Positions 22,508-34,375 are shown, counted from the first letter of the stretch. The stretch: DNA of 64,000 bases from Zygnema cylindricum (GCA_037447655.1 JBBHKE010001244.1:1-64000); one strand, 5' to 3'. The notes: generated by a model from the letters alone, not told the origin. Program-made: numbers and translations.

Positions 22508-23503
22508 TGCAACTCTGAGACCTCTATTGGTACTCAGAGTAGGCAGCTTACCAAAAGCCTCTAGGATAACCTCAATCCCTTAGTCTTTGTATGAGTATTA
22601 CTGACACCCTAACAGAATACAGACTTACCAAACTGCACCCCTTGGAAGAGCAGACTCTCGTGAGTCTGCCACAAAAAGAATCCTTGAATTTGCTCCCCTG
22701 AGCAGATAATTATCAATGGTCAAGGATGACCTTTTATACAAGAGCTCTTTGGGAGAGAAGCTGCTACCTATTATTTCTAAGTCTTGAACCCCTCTCTTAT
22801 CCCTCTACTACTGAAGTACGGAACCAATCAATTTAGTGTACAGCACAGAAAGGTACTTGGTCCGGAGTACTTTTTGTACGGCCATTGTACGACATGGCCA
22901 AGAAGAAGACATCTGCCATATCTCGCCATGGTATGTCCCGGAGATGTTGCCATCCAATGTCATGTTGCCACGTGTCATCGGGCGTGGCTCTGACCGCAAA
23001 CCGCCAAATCGTCCATTCCGCGATGTCGGCTTCTTCCTTTATTGTCTGAGTGATATCGGCCTTAATTTATAGTCGTTTAAAATACAAGCAGTACTTTCTG
23101 ATGTGATTCTTTCAAAACTATGTCTATGTCATTATGGTCCGTTCGTCAGTTAAATGAACTTTCCTATTTTCTCGTCTTTAAGTAGCTATCCTACCCTATA
23201 TACTTTGACACAGGTGTTAGGCTACATGGTAACGACACTGGGCTAATTGGACGGACGGTAGGTACCAAGATCAAATCCTGGGTCCATTAACCTTTTTGTT
23301 AAGTTTTACAAAGCGTTGCCTCCTAACTCTAGGAGAAGCATAAGCTGCCATTGCTCTTGCTTCTTCTTCAGCCTCCAGTGACTACGGCAAGTATGGAGGC
23401 TAGAGAGAGAAGTCAGAAGCACGTTGCCTCTCCTTTTCCTTCCTCATTTTAGATTACTTTAGAAAACCTATAAAATACATCAGAAAACCTTTTAATTTCA
23501 ACA
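22508..23503 (-). repeat. copia B 5' LTR
   Basis: TGCAACTCTGAG to TTTCAACA on the plus strand, 996 bp. It pairs with 8710-8777 plus 9832-10766. The LTR-terminal start codon has mutated to ATA here but is ATG in the 3' LTR. Flanks tatga (left) and ccaat (right) do not match, so no target duplication is seen. Confidence 0.85.
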
Positions 23504-24091
23504 CCAATTCCCGTGGCTTCTTTGATATATTGACCATGTCCAAAAGCCCTTTTTATTCCCTTCTCCCTCCCCCACCTCCACCAAAACCCTGTAAACCAAC
23601 CTCTAGGCGTTTGAAATGTCTTGGGTATCATAAGACTTTCTGCCGCTAGGGCTGGTATTTCCCTTCTTACATGGATTGTCGACATTGTATAGCCTTGGGT
23701 TGTCCTTCGTCTATCACCTCTCCTCAATCGTCATCGACCACACTCCCGTCTATCCCCACAGATGACGACAGGAATTTTGTATGTGAGTTAGATGTTTTGG
23801 GGGCTTATAATTTGGGATCCCCCCGCCCGCGATTGTACACCTGAATTCTTATGGCCGTGAGGACAATAGTACAAGATGCCCTCCACCTCTCCTTTTTCCA
23901 CAGTTCTTTAAACCCGATGGAAATTGCTCCTTGGCACCTTCTTTTTATGTTCTCTCTCTAGGTCCTAGTCCTTCCAAGTCGTGGAGGGGGCAGTGGGGCT
24001 AGAGAAACTATGGGGCGTTGTCGTTGATTCCTTCGTGGTGACAGGGAAGCCCTCCAGGCCGAGCATGAGGATCCAGTATCGAGCACCATTT
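23504..24091 (+). pseudogene. 5' part of a non-LTR-type retroelement
   Basis: A plus-strand reading includes a cysteine/histidine cluster (CLGYHKTFC, then MDCRHCIALGCP), as expected of the zinc-binding N-terminus of RT elements. Stops interrupt it. The sequence is cut at 24091 by copia E and appears to resume at 29926, where the region just before the RT continues. I infer one element split by an insertion. Confidence 0.55.
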
Positions 24092-24613
24092 TGTTAGGAT
24101 ATTGTACTGAGCACTTACTTAGCGACGAGATACTCTCGTAGCTAAAGTAGCGACGACTAGCAACGAAAGTTGTCTCGTCGCTAGATATTTAAAGTGACGT
24201 AGAAATTAAGTGTTCGTTTCGTTTCACGTATGTTTGAATAGTACTATAGAAGTGACGTGGAAATTGTTTGGTAGTTTCGGTTCACGTAAGTTCAGGTCGA
24301 ACCGTGTGATTCAAGTTGGTTCGCGGTTGACTTTCCTAGTCGTACCGTGTTGTTCAAATCGGTTCAACTTATTGGTCGTGCATTTTACCATGTTGATTCC
24401 TTCGCGTTTCTAGTCGTGTACCTATATATATTAGTTAAGACTTCGTGGTAGAGTTATCTTTTGGAGGCGCAGCTTGTTAAGGAGGCGTAGAAAGATCAGA
24501 AGTAAACGGAAGGAAGAAAAGAAGTTGTATTTGCATTGTGCTTAATGTATATTGAATGTTTTTGGAGGAACACCATTGTTGTGTGTGTATTATATTAGGT
24601 TTGTAATCTTTCA
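24092..24613 (+). repeat. copia E 5' LTR
   Basis: TGTTAGGATATTG to GTAATCTTTCA, 522 bp, about 96% identical to the 3' LTR, which is 48 bp longer. It contains clusters of agcgacga/tcgtcgct and a TATATATA stretch near 24424. It is unrelated to the A-type LTRs. Confidence 0.92.
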
Positions 24614-24615
24614 AT

Positions 24616-24627
24616 TGGTATCGGAGC
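24616..24627 (+). promoter_or_regulatory. copia E primer-binding site, initiator Met-tRNA 3' end
   Basis: TGGTATCGGAGC two bases after the LTR matches the standard plant copia site TGGTATCAGAGC except for one base that still allows a G-U pair. Confidence 0.85.
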
Positions 24628-24651
24628 AGGTTACTGGCAACAATTGCCGGT

Positions 24652-25814
24652 ATGGCGGAGAAAGGGAAATCCCCGGCGGAACGTAGTGGAGGAGCTAGTG
24701 GGGGAGTTAGTGGAAGAGGAGTTACAGGAACACAATATGATGAATATGACGAGTAGGGGGAGAAAAATGTGAAGATGGACGAAGGAACGTTTGAACAATT
24801 TCAAGAGTTTCTCAAAACACAAGGAGATGATGGAGATGGAGGAGTAAGTGGAGACTCACGCACCTCTAAAAAATAAAAAAAAAGAAGGGGAAATCTAAAC
24901 TTTATGAGGAAGAGGAGGAGAGCGAAGATGATGATTTTAAAGTGTTTAATAAAACCATCGTCTTCACGGGTTCCAACTATGCAATTTGGAAGAGATACAT
25001 TCGAGGAGCATTCACACCGAAAAAACTTTGGGACATCGTTATCGGGGAAGAAACACGACCGGATCCTTCCGTGGATCCAGCCAGAGCACATAAGTGGGAC
25101 AAGAAAGATATGGCGGCCTCCACCGCACTTATACAAAGTTGTGCTAGTTCTATGCATGAACACCTTCTAACTCATGATAGGGCTTTTGATTGTTGGACCG
25201 CTTTGTAAAATGCGTTTGAAAAAGAATTTGAGGCAAATGAAAATTATCTCTTTGAGGAGTATATTGGGTTTAGAATGAAGGAGAATGAGTCCATTGATAA
25301 TGGAGTCAAAAGGTTTAATGTTATCATTGAACAACTTAACTCACTCAATAACTTACCTACAGAAAAAGAGAGGTTGTTTGTTTTCATGAGGAGTCTTCCA
25401 AGCAAGTTTGCGGTAGCAAAGAAGGTCATCAAGGGGCGAGAGAAACCAACAATGGCATACGCTATCAATCACTTGAAAAGTACGGAGAAGGAGAAAGCAA
25501 CACCGAAAGAGGAAAACAAGGGGTCATCCTACCAGAGTTATCAAGAGGAGGATGACGGAGGAGCTTACATCTTTAGGGGATCTAGGGGGAGAGGAGGTGG
25601 ACATCGTGGACGAGGAGGCAGGTCACAAGGCCCAAGGAGAGGCTCATATCAACGTGATACCTCTCAGATGACTTGTTACAATTGTAACGAGATTGGGCAT
25701 GGCTCTTTTGAATGCCCAGACAAAAGTAAACAGTGTAACCTTTGTCATAAATGGGGACACACTGGTCGCGGTTGTTATCAAAACAAGGGAAACAATCGCG
25801 GAGGGGGACAATAA
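24652..25814 (+). pseudogene. copia E gag, disabled
   Basis: ATG at 24652 opens MAEKGKSPAERSGG but stops at TAG 24754-24756. A run of A near 24870 shifts frame, and then the Gag body reads FTGSNYAIWKRYIRGAF with a TAA at 25206. Gag resumes to two zinc knuckles, CYNCNEIGHGSFEC and CNLCHKWGHTGRGC (about 25676-25780), after an RGRGGGHRGRGG nucleic-acid-binding stretch. A stop lies at 25812. A dead copia/Sireviridae-like Gag; the two-knuckle layout differs from copia A. Confidence 0.85.
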
Positions 25815-27527
25815 AGAGGCGGAGGAAGTGGAGGAAGTGGAAGTAGCTCATCAGGTAGAGGGGATTTTGTTGGGGATGGGCCAATAGGACAGGATCAAGA
25901 ATTTTTCGTTTCACTTATCGAGGAATCACAGGAAAAGGAGGATATTCTATTTCACACACGAGGCAAGGAGAGCAAGGGAAAATTTAACAGTTGGATCATA
26001 GATTCAGGTGCCACACATCACATGTGTTCAGATCCAAGACTATTCAGTGACATTAGAAAACTCACTATACCAAAATCCATCATAGTGGCTAATGGTTCAA
26101 TGATGGTCATCGATACAGTGGGAACAGTACGGTTGGATCTACCAACACAAGATAGGGAAGGGAAAACTAGAGTCAATAGAGTACGCTTTAAGAATGTGTT
26201 TTATAATCCAGGGGGGTGCATTAATCTCTTAAGTGTCCCACAGCTTCAAAAGAAAGGAGGAAGAGCCACATGCTTGGAAGGAGGTAGAATCATTTTGAGT
26301 AGTAAAACAGGGCCATTTGCAGAAGGGATTGTGACTGAAAATATGCAAACTAGGCTGATTTAGAGAAAAGCAGAAAGTAGGACGGCAGATGAAGAAGGTC
26401 ATCTCCATTCGGCAGAAGTCAACAAGGAGGACCTCACGTTGTGGCACCATCGTATGTGTCACACTTCAGAGAGTAACATTAAGGAGATGATTCGTCATGG
26501 GGCGGTTCGAGGGCTAGATGTGGCAACAGGAGAGAAGGTAATTGGATGTGTTGGATGCAAAAGAGGGAAACAAAAAAGGAAGCCTCATCCGATGAAAGGT
26601 CTTCAATTCAAAGCGAATGCCCCTCTAGATCTAGTCCATGTAGATCTTTGTGGGGACACACATCTAGAAACCATTGGAAAAAATAAGTACATTATGGTGA
26701 TAGTTGATGATTTCAGCAAAAAGACATGGGTATATCTTTTAAAAGCTAAGTTAGACGCTCTTGGAACATTTAAAGACTTTGTGGTCATGGCTGAGAGGGA
26801 AAGTGGGAGGCAGGTAAAGGCGGTACGCTCAGACCGAGGAGGTGAATTTCTTGCTTTCGCCGATTACTGTAAAGAGACGGGGATTAAGCATCAGTTCACG
26901 GCTCCTTATTCCCCACAATGGAATGGAATTGCAGAGAGGAAAAATCGAATATTGCAAGAGATGGTACGCGCCATGCTCCATACGACGAAACTCACGCATC
27001 GTCTTTGGGGAGAAGCAATAAGGCCTGCTAACCATATAACCAACAGGAGAATAAACTCCGCTTTGGGCAACAAAACACCGGAGGAACTTTGGAGTGGACA
27101 AACACCTACGGTAAAACATTTAATGATTTGGGGATGTGAGGCTATGGGATACATAGAGGAAAGAAATCGGGAGGGCAAGTTTGCTGCCCGGTCATGGGAA
27201 GGATATTTTGTGGGATATAGTGAGAACTCAATGCAGTATAGGATTTACAACCCAGTTACTAGAAGGGTTAAAGAATGTAGAAATGTGGAGTTTAATGAGA
27301 ACTTGGAATGGATGGTGAAGGGAGCTAATGAGTCCAAACGAGCTCAAGATTATGAGGAGGAAAGTCATTATGAGAAGTTCACTGGAGAGGAGGAGGAAGA
27401 GGACGAAGTTTTGTCAGAGGTAGGGACGAAGAAAAAGGTGCGATTCGTAGAGAAACCTTTAGAGAAAGTTTCGACACCTAAGCTTAGCGCCACCAAATCA
27501 CAAGGAGACAAGGTCACCAGAGAATAA
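25815..27527 (+). pseudogene. copia E protease and integrase
   Basis: In the same frame as gag: protease WIIDSGATHHMC near 25993; an in-frame TAG at 26361; pre-integrase LWHHRMCHT with CVGCKRGK; and integrase core with the normal triad: VHVDLCGD, VRSDRGGEF and GIAERKNRI. A stop at 27525. The normal first Asp contrasts with Glu in copia A and B. Confidence 0.85.
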
Positions 27528-29321
27528 TCCACAGGCATTGACAACGTGACATCAGGAGAGACACACCTAGAGAAGGAGGATGATGAAAAGATTGAGAACA
27601 GTGATGCGGATAAAGAATTTGCAGATGACGTACGGAGAAGTAAAAGATCCACTAAAGGGAAGGTACCGGAACGATTTTCACCTGAACAGTCATATAAAAA
27701 GCAAACCAGCTACCAGAGGGCAATTTCCGAAATTAGAGAAAGAAGGGCGGAATCCTTTCTCTTATGAAAGGCAATTACAAAAAATCGTCCAGCATATCCT
27801 CAATCATACCAAGAGGCTCGAACTCAGACGAATGGGAGGAGAAGTGGAAACCAGCGTTTAGCAAAGAATTTAATTCTCTAAAATCGAATGGGTGTTTTGA
27901 AGAGGTAGATTTACCGGTTGGTAAGAAGGCGATTGCCTCAAAGTGGGTTTTTAAGACAAAGAAGGGAGCTTCGGGAGAAATTCTTAAGTATAAGGCGCGG
28001 ATACTATGTAAAGGCTTTCAGCATAAGGAGGGTATTAATTATTCTGAGACTTTTGCCCCTGTGGTTAAGTTTGATTCTTTGAGAGCAATTATAGCAATGG
28101 CGGCGGCGGAAGGAATGCATATCCAACAGATGGATGTAGAGACAGTTTTCTTAAATGGAGAATTAGAAGAGGAGGTGTATATGAAAATCCCAAAAGGAGT
28201 TCCTGGAAAGAATGGAAAAGTATGGAGGTTGTGGAAAGCTTTGTATGGTTTGAAGCAGGCACCAAGAACATGGAACCATAAGCTTCACAAGGTCTTACTA
28301 ATTTTGGGATTTAGGAGGCTTACTGCAGATTGTGGAGTGTATATTCGGGGAGAAGGTAGGGACATGGTAATTTTCAGTGTTTACGTAGATGATTTCATTT
28401 CTATCTCTCACAACTTGGATTTACTTGGAGAATTAAAGATTGAATTTCGGAAGTATTTTAAAATCACAGACTTAGGAGATGCACAATACATTGTGGGAGT
28501 TCAGATTCAGAGAAGTTGGAACGGAGATATTAAGTTAAGCCAGGAACAATATGCAAAAGAGGTACTTGAAAGATTTGGGTTTTTAGATTATAAGCCACTT
28601 GGAACTCCCCTTGATCCTCGTGATAAGCTTCCAAATTTTGTTAAAAGTCCCAACGTTGATGCCCCGTATAGGGAGGCGGTCGGAAACTTAATGTATTTGA
28701 GTGTCGGTACTAGGCCAGACATTAGTGTCGCAGTGAGCGTGGTTAGTCGGTATTGTAGCAATCCGAAAAAAATACATTGGGAGGCAGTGAAGAGAATCTT
28801 TAGATATTTGGCTGGAACATTTAGTCTTGGAATTGTTTATAGGAAGGGTGAGGGCTTGAGTTGTTATGGATATTGTGATGCCGACTATGGAGGAGACCAT
28901 TGTACAGAAGGTCTACGTCATTATATGTGTTTTTACTTGCAGGAGGAACGATCTCGTGGAATTCCCGTTTGTTACCTACTGTGGCACTTTCATCAACGGA
29001 GGCGGAGTATATGGCTGCGTGTCATGCTGCGAAGAATGCTGTGTGGATTAAAGAATTTCTATCGGAGGTTGGAGTGGAAAAAGAAAGTGCATGCAAATAT
29101 TAAGTGATAATATGTCTTCCATTGCACTTAGTAAAAATCCTATTTTGCATAAGCGCACAAAACACATTAAAATTCAGTGGCATTTTGTTCGAGATTTGGT
29201 TGCGGAAAATGAAGTTGAATTTCCGTTTGTTCTTGCAGAAGAACAAGCTGCTGATATGTTAACCAAAGCAGCATTGAAGGAAAACTATGAAATGGGAAAG
29301 AAGTTAGTGGGCATGGAGTAA
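27528..29321 (+). pseudogene. copia E reverse transcriptase and RNase H
   Basis: A linker in the integrase frame runs to 27767, then a shift to another frame (27764-29107) gives RT: KWVFKTKKGASG, MDVETVFLNGELEEE, LYGLKQAPRTW and YVDDFISIS. Near 28895 a frameshift moves RNase H (ALSSTEAEYMAACH) to a third frame, and another near 29095 leads to LSDNMSSIALSKNP..RTKHI to the end at 29321. Four or more lesions: inactive. Confidence 0.85.
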
Positions 29322-29344
29322 GAGGGGGCTTTAAGTGTCTCAGT

Positions 29345-29355
29345 AAGAGGGGGAA
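29345..29355 (+). promoter_or_regulatory. copia E polypurine tract
   Basis: AAGAGGGGGAA sits directly before the 3' LTR; a similar AAGAGGGGG occurs 24 bp upstream. Confidence 0.75.
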
Positions 29356-29925
29356 TGTTAGGATATTGTACTGAGCACTTACTTAGCGACGAGATACTCT
29401 CGTAGCTAAAGTAGCGACGACTAGCGACGAAAGTTGTCTCGTCGCTAGATATTTGAAGTGACGTAGAAGTTAGCGACGAAGTAGTTTCGTCGCTGGATAT
29501 TTGAAGTGATGTAGAAATTAAGTGTTCGTTTCGTTTCACATATGTTTGAATAGTACTATAGAAGTGACGTGAAAATTTGTTGGTAGTTTCGGTTCACGTA
29601 AGTTCAAGTCGGACCGTGTGATTCAAGTTGGTTCGCGGTTGACTTTCCTAGTCGTACCATGTTGTTCAAGTCGGTTCAACTTATTGGTCGTGCATTTTAC
29701 CACTTTGATTCCTACGCGTTTCTAGTCGTGTACCTATATATATTAATTGAGACTTCGTGGTAGTTTTATCTTTTGGAGGCGTAGCTTGTTAAGGAGGCGT
29801 AGAAAGATCAGAAGTAAAAGGAAGGAAGAAAAGAAGTTGTATTTGCATTGTGCTTAATATATATTGAATGTTTTTGGAGGAACACCATTGTTGTGTGTGT
29901 ATTTTATTAGGTTTGTAATCTTTCA
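29356..29925 (+). repeat. copia E 3' LTR
   Basis: TGTTAGGATATTG to GTAATCTTTCA, 570 bp. It has an extra 48-bp tandem copy containing 'agcgacgaagtagtttcgtcgctgg' relative to the 5' LTR. Flanks cattt/ctttt match at 4 of 5 positions. Confidence 0.92.
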
Positions 29926-32120
29926 CTTTTCATACCACGTCGCCCACCTAAGCCATTAGATGTTTCGACCTCTTTACGTCGCAAACTTCACTTAGGCCGT
30001 GTTGGTGAGCTTTCTCGAGCGGTTAGGGCCCTAAAGCCATCCACCTCTGCCCCCAGACCTTCTTCCAATATTGAGGTCCTTCGAGCTCTCCACCCCCCTG
30101 CACCTTCCCCTTTACCCCCTTCCATCCACGCCTTTGAGCCTTCTGAGAGTTTTACTTTAGATCGGGGATTTTCATTAAGGTTATTAGCTCTTCTCCTCAC
30201 CTTTCAACGAGGGGCCTCCTGGACAAAGTGTATAAGTTGTTTCGCGATGATTTGCCCCCTGAATTGAGTGCCAGGGGGTTCGATGTGTTTTTTCGAATAT
30301 GTTCTCTTGTTGCTAGTGGGGATGTTCCCTCTCGGATTTGTGATCTTCTCACGGCGTCCCGCCTTGTGGCAGTCGCCAAACCTAATTGTGGGATCTGCCC
30401 TATTGCCGTGGGAGGGGTTTTATATAGATCGGTGGCTCGTGCGATATGTCTCCGGCTCCAACAAACTTTCTGTGTTTTTTTCTCTCCTCGTCAGTTTGGA
30501 GTGGCCACGAGAGGAGGTTGTGAGGCCGTGGTCCACAGGATTCGGGCTTTGTTGGATGTATATCTGGATTGGTTAGTCTTTCAGGTCGACGTTTCCAATG
30601 CCTTTAATAGAGTGGATCGAAACGTGATTTTTTTAGAGCTTATGGCGGCTCCATCTGTGATTGTCGAATTACTCCCCTTTGTGAGGGCTTTCCATTCTTT
30701 GACAAGCAGCCTTTCCTTCTCGGCCGATGGTGATCTCATTCCTCTCTCCTCTGCGACTGGCGCTCGCCAAGGCGACCCTCTTGGCGGACATTTGTTCGCC
30801 CTCGCCCAGTTCCGGGCCTTTCGTGCTTCCGCAACCGCCTTTCATTCTTACCTTTTCCCTTCGGTTGCAGATGATATGCACATTATTGGGCCCGGGAACA
30901 AGTCGTGTTGGCATATGATTTTTTCAAGGAACCTTTGGTTGAACTCAACCTTTCAGTCTAGCCTTCGAAGTGTGTTATTTGGTCTCCTCATGATATTCCA
31001 CTTTCCTTTACTCCCCCTCTTGGTTTTCAAACCCTTCCTCCCTTTGATGGCATTCGTGTGCTTGGTTGCCCCCTTGGTTCGGATACTTTCGTGACCCAAT
31101 TCCTTCATGATGCTTTACAGATAGATCTGGCCCCAGTGGACGACTTTCCTCACCATCCCGATCCCCAAGTGGCTTTTGCTATGTTAACCAGGTGTTTTCC
31201 CCACCTTCCTTCTTACCTTACTCGTACTTCCCCTCCCACCTCGAAGTGTGTTTCCTCTCTCTCGGCTTTTGACCATTGCCTCATGGACGTCCTCCACACT
31301 TTGTTAGGTCGTGGGGCATTCAAACTCTGTGGTGGACCTGGTTTTGGGCCTTGGCTTTTCGCTACACCTATTTTGTCCACTCTCCGATTTTCACCTGCTT
31401 AGTTCACCACCGCCCTCTGGTTTCGCCTTGGCCTCCCCCATCCTCCTTTACTTATCTCCTTGTTTGTGCATGTGGTCGTGTCTTGGGGCCCGATGGTGTC
31501 CATTTGCTACGTTGCTCCCATGGGGGAGATTTGATCTAGGCGCACGACACTTTTCGTAACGTCGTTGCGAGTATTTCTTCGGAAGGGGGCTTTTATGTGC
31601 GTCGGAAGGTTTCTCATATTATTCCCTCGCGTTGGATCAATGTTCTTTTGCTTGATGGTACCCGTCGCATCTTCGGTGATATTGTTTTGGGGAACCCTAC
31701 TTTATAGTTGTTGGTCAGGCGGCTTGACATGTTGGGGTCGCAGCTCGTGATGCAGCCAAGGCAAAGGAGCGTAATTATGCCCACCGGGACCCTATGGATG
31801 ATTTTATTCGGATGGCTGTCGAGATCTTTGGTTGTTTGGGTGTTGCACTGGACGAGTTTCTCGGTACTTGTGCTCGACGTGCTTTTGAGCGGCGAGGACC
31901 TGGGAACCCTCCTCCTTCGGTCCTTACTTCTTTTTATCGTCAACCCTTATCTGTGGCTTTACAGCCACAGCGAGTGCAAGCTTTTATTCTCCTCCGATCG
32001 GTTGTTGCGGTTATGGGTTGTCGCCGTGTTCCGAGACTCCCTCAACATGCTCCCTCGGGCTGTGGGGACTTACGGGGTTGCTTTTCGTAGATATTTAATT
32101 GAGATGGGGTTGGGGTTGTA
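29926..32120 (+). pseudogene. non-LTR-type reverse transcriptase element, main body
   Basis: Reading along the plus strand: VGELSRAVRALKPS; RT (30228-31094) with IAVGGVLYRSVARAI, FQVDVSNAFNRVDR, SATGARQGDPLGGHLF and a catalytic VADDMHIIGPG, where the usual motif is YADD; then, after a frameshift near 31045, IRVLGCPLGSDTFV and HPDPQVAFAMLTRCF. Beyond this a segment CGRVLGPDGVHLLRCSH..AHDTFRNV resembles the zinc-binding/endonuclease end of R2-type elements, then MDDFIRMAVEIFGCL. This RT type (R.IAVG.VL, QGDPLG, DP..AL.LLR) is common in plant, algal and protist genomes. Stops and at least three frameshifts make it inactive. Copia E separates it from its N-terminus. Confidence 0.78.
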
Positions 32121-32345
32121 ATGTTGGTTTTGTGAGTTGACGTGCTTTTCATTTTGAGTTTGGGTGCTTTTATTTTCTTTGTTGTTCTTTCCTTTTTTTT
32201 TTTTTGTGTTCACATCGCTCTTTGTTTTTTAATGTATTTTTTCAGTGTTGGCCATGCCACCCCTTTTGTACCCCCGGACTCAGATGGTTTACCATCGTGC
32301 TATTTAATTTATCTTGCCTTTTTTTTTTTTTTTTTTTTTTTTTTG
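32121..32345 (+). other. retroelement 3' UTR with T-rich tail
   Basis: T-rich non-coding sequence ends in a run of about 28 T. It shares 'gatggtttaccatcgt' with 3495-3510. A poly-T, not poly-A, tail on the coding strand is unusual. Confidence 0.5.
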
Positions 32346-33004
32346 TTAAAGAAATGACGTCGCTCTCAGAGGGACATACACTACATGCACATTTAATACA
32401 TACGATACATACACTATGAAAAATACATTACAGTACATACAATGCGTACAATAGATTACAATTAATGCATATAGACAGACATACATGCATAAGACAAAAA
32501 AAAATGGCAAACATCACTTCAAATGACGTTTTTTGAACGAGTTGAGGGTCCTTGTATACCATTTCCCCATTTATTCATTTATGGTCTTGAAATCAAAATC
32601 ATTCCGATTTAAGGTCAAAGAAAGGTAGTAAAAAAGACAAGAAATGTGAAAAAAATAAAAAATACATAAGCAAAGCGCCCTAAATTACGGCGTAAACAAT
32701 CCACAATTATGATCAGACCCATAAAAAATGTTATGCAATCTCTAATCATATTTTTATCCTCTTCAAAATTGAAAAAAAAAACTCACCTCTTTCCAATCGA
32801 CATCTCCTCAACACAACACATCGAGAAACAACGATTAAAAAAAAAAAAAAAACAACAATTTTTTTGTCCTTTTTCCTTTCGGCTTTTATACCCCAAAAAC
32901 TTTCCTCCACTACGAATCCAATTGCTGTTAAAAAATCCTAAAAACCCTACAGAGCTCTAAAAAAACCCTGTTTAATTCTTTTTTCTTCTTTTTACTTCTT
33001 TTTT
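32346..33004. other. DEX1 3' flank
   Basis: Downstream of the DEX1 stop on its strand. There is a short 'acatac/atacat' simple repeat at 32380-32480 and AT-rich DNA. No other gene is seen. A poly(A) signal was not assigned. Confidence 0.45.
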
Positions 33005-33322
33005 CTAAGGCAAGTGGCGATTCGGAGTAAAATAGGGTAAAGGAGAACTTCCCAAATTCTCCGGTGTGCTTCTAACGACAAGTGTCGCAACCATCGCTAA
33101 TAAAGGTAAGACCAAAACCCATTTTAAAATTCGATAAAAGTGTAAATGGAAAGATAAAGAAAAACGATCGCTAAAAAATCGTTTATGTTCGTCGTACATT
33201 TCTATAGAAACCATTCCCAGAGTCCTCGAAGAAGGACACGGAATAAGAACACTTTGAATGCCCGGTCGAGAAAACGTTTGATGTTGAATTAACCGTTTGA
33301 ATCCGGGCAATATAAGCCAAAC
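33005..33322 (-). CDS. DEX1: DEX1 last exon (membrane anchor)
   Basis: The minus strand after acceptor gatag reads VWLILPGFKRLIQ.., RTLGMVSIEMYDEHKRFFSD and a hydrophobic helix ILKWVLVLPLLAMVATLVV, then a short tail ending TAG at 33005. This matches the family's C-terminal ectodomain strand, single membrane span and short cytosolic tail. The only open entry is phase 0, just after an in-frame TAG, but the preceding exon's donor is phase 2. Either a small exon is missed or an indel is present. Confidence 0.8.
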   Translation of the reverse strand, partial: VWLILPGFKRLIQHQTFSRPGIQSVLIPCPSSRTLGMVSIEMYDEHKRFFSDRFSLSFHLHFYRILKWVLVLPLLAMVATLVVRSTPENLGSSPLPYFTPNRHLP

Positions 33323-33540
33323 CTATCATGGGCGGGAGGGAGGAAGGGAGGGAGGGAAGTGCAAAAAAAAGGGGGAAGAAACACCAAGTCAAAACTCAAA
33401 ATAAACACAATAATAAAACAATAAATAAATAAGTGAAACGACAAACTAAGCATTATGTCGTAAAAAAAAAACTATACGAGATTTTGGCGTTTGTCAACTT
33501 CGATCATCCTCACTAAAAATCCACTATTGTCGAAACCACC

Positions 33541-34127
33541 AGGGAGAGGGAGAGAGAGGGAGAGAGGGAGGGGACAGAGAGGGAGAGAGAGGGGGAGAGA
33601 GAGAGAGGGAGAGGGAGAGAGAGAGGGGGAGAGAGAGAGGGGGGGGAGAGAGCGAGAGGGGGGAAGAAAGCGAGAGAGGGGGGAGAGAGCGAGAGGGGGG
33701 GAGAGAGCGAGAGAGGGGGAGAGAGGGAGGGGGAGAGAGGGGGAGAGGGGAAGAGGGGGGGGAGAGGGGGAGAGGGGGAGGGGGTGAGGGGGGGGAGGGG
33801 GGGGGAGAGGGGGGGGGGGAGGGGGGGGGAGAGGGGGGGGGGAGAGAGAGTGGGAGAGAGAGAGAGGGAGAAAGGGAGAGGGAGAGAGAGAGAGGGAGAG
33901 AGAGAGGGAGAGAGAGAGAGGGAGAGGGAGGGGGGGGGAGGGGGAGGGAGAGAGAGAGAGGGAGAGAGGGAGAGGGGGAGAGGGAGAGAGAGGGGGGAGA
34001 GAGGGGGAGAAGGGGAGAGAGGGGGAGAGGGGGAGAGGGGGGGAGGGGGAGGGAGAGAAGGAGAGAGGGAGGGAGAGAGAGAGAGGGAGGGAGAGAGAGA
34101 GGGAGGGAGAGAGAGAGAGAGAGAAAG

Positions 34128-34162
<35 letters not shown>

Positions 34163-34165
34163 CTG
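33541..34165. repeat. purine tract (GGGAGA)n in a DEX1 intron
   Basis: About 620 bp of almost pure GA on the plus strand, hence pure pyrimidine in the DEX1 transcript. The long open frames here are low-complexity artefacts. Confidence 0.9.
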
Positions 34166-34184
34166 CTACGAGAAAAAGAAGTAC

Positions 34185-34375
34185 CTTAACATCGTAAGGT
34201 CCGGGAAGGTTCGTGGCTCCAGTATTGGGCCGGGGGTGTCGACAAGTTCATATTGGACCACAAAACTTTCGCTGCCCACATCGCGAAACTGTCGAGATCC
34301 GGGCAGAAAAAATATTCCCTCCTGCCCAAAACGTGGGAAAGGAACATTCATCCCTTGATTCTGGGAAGACCATGC
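34185..34375 (-). CDS. DEX1: DEX1 exon
   Basis: Acceptor ctaccag and donor AAG|gtacttc bound 191 bp encoding AWSSQNQGMN, a GQEGIFF..SRQFRDVGS stretch and VVQYELVDTPGP. It aligns with the lumenal segment after the last FG-GAP repeat of plant DEX1. It starts in phase 0 and ends in phase 2, which does not fit the last exon. Confidence 0.82.
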
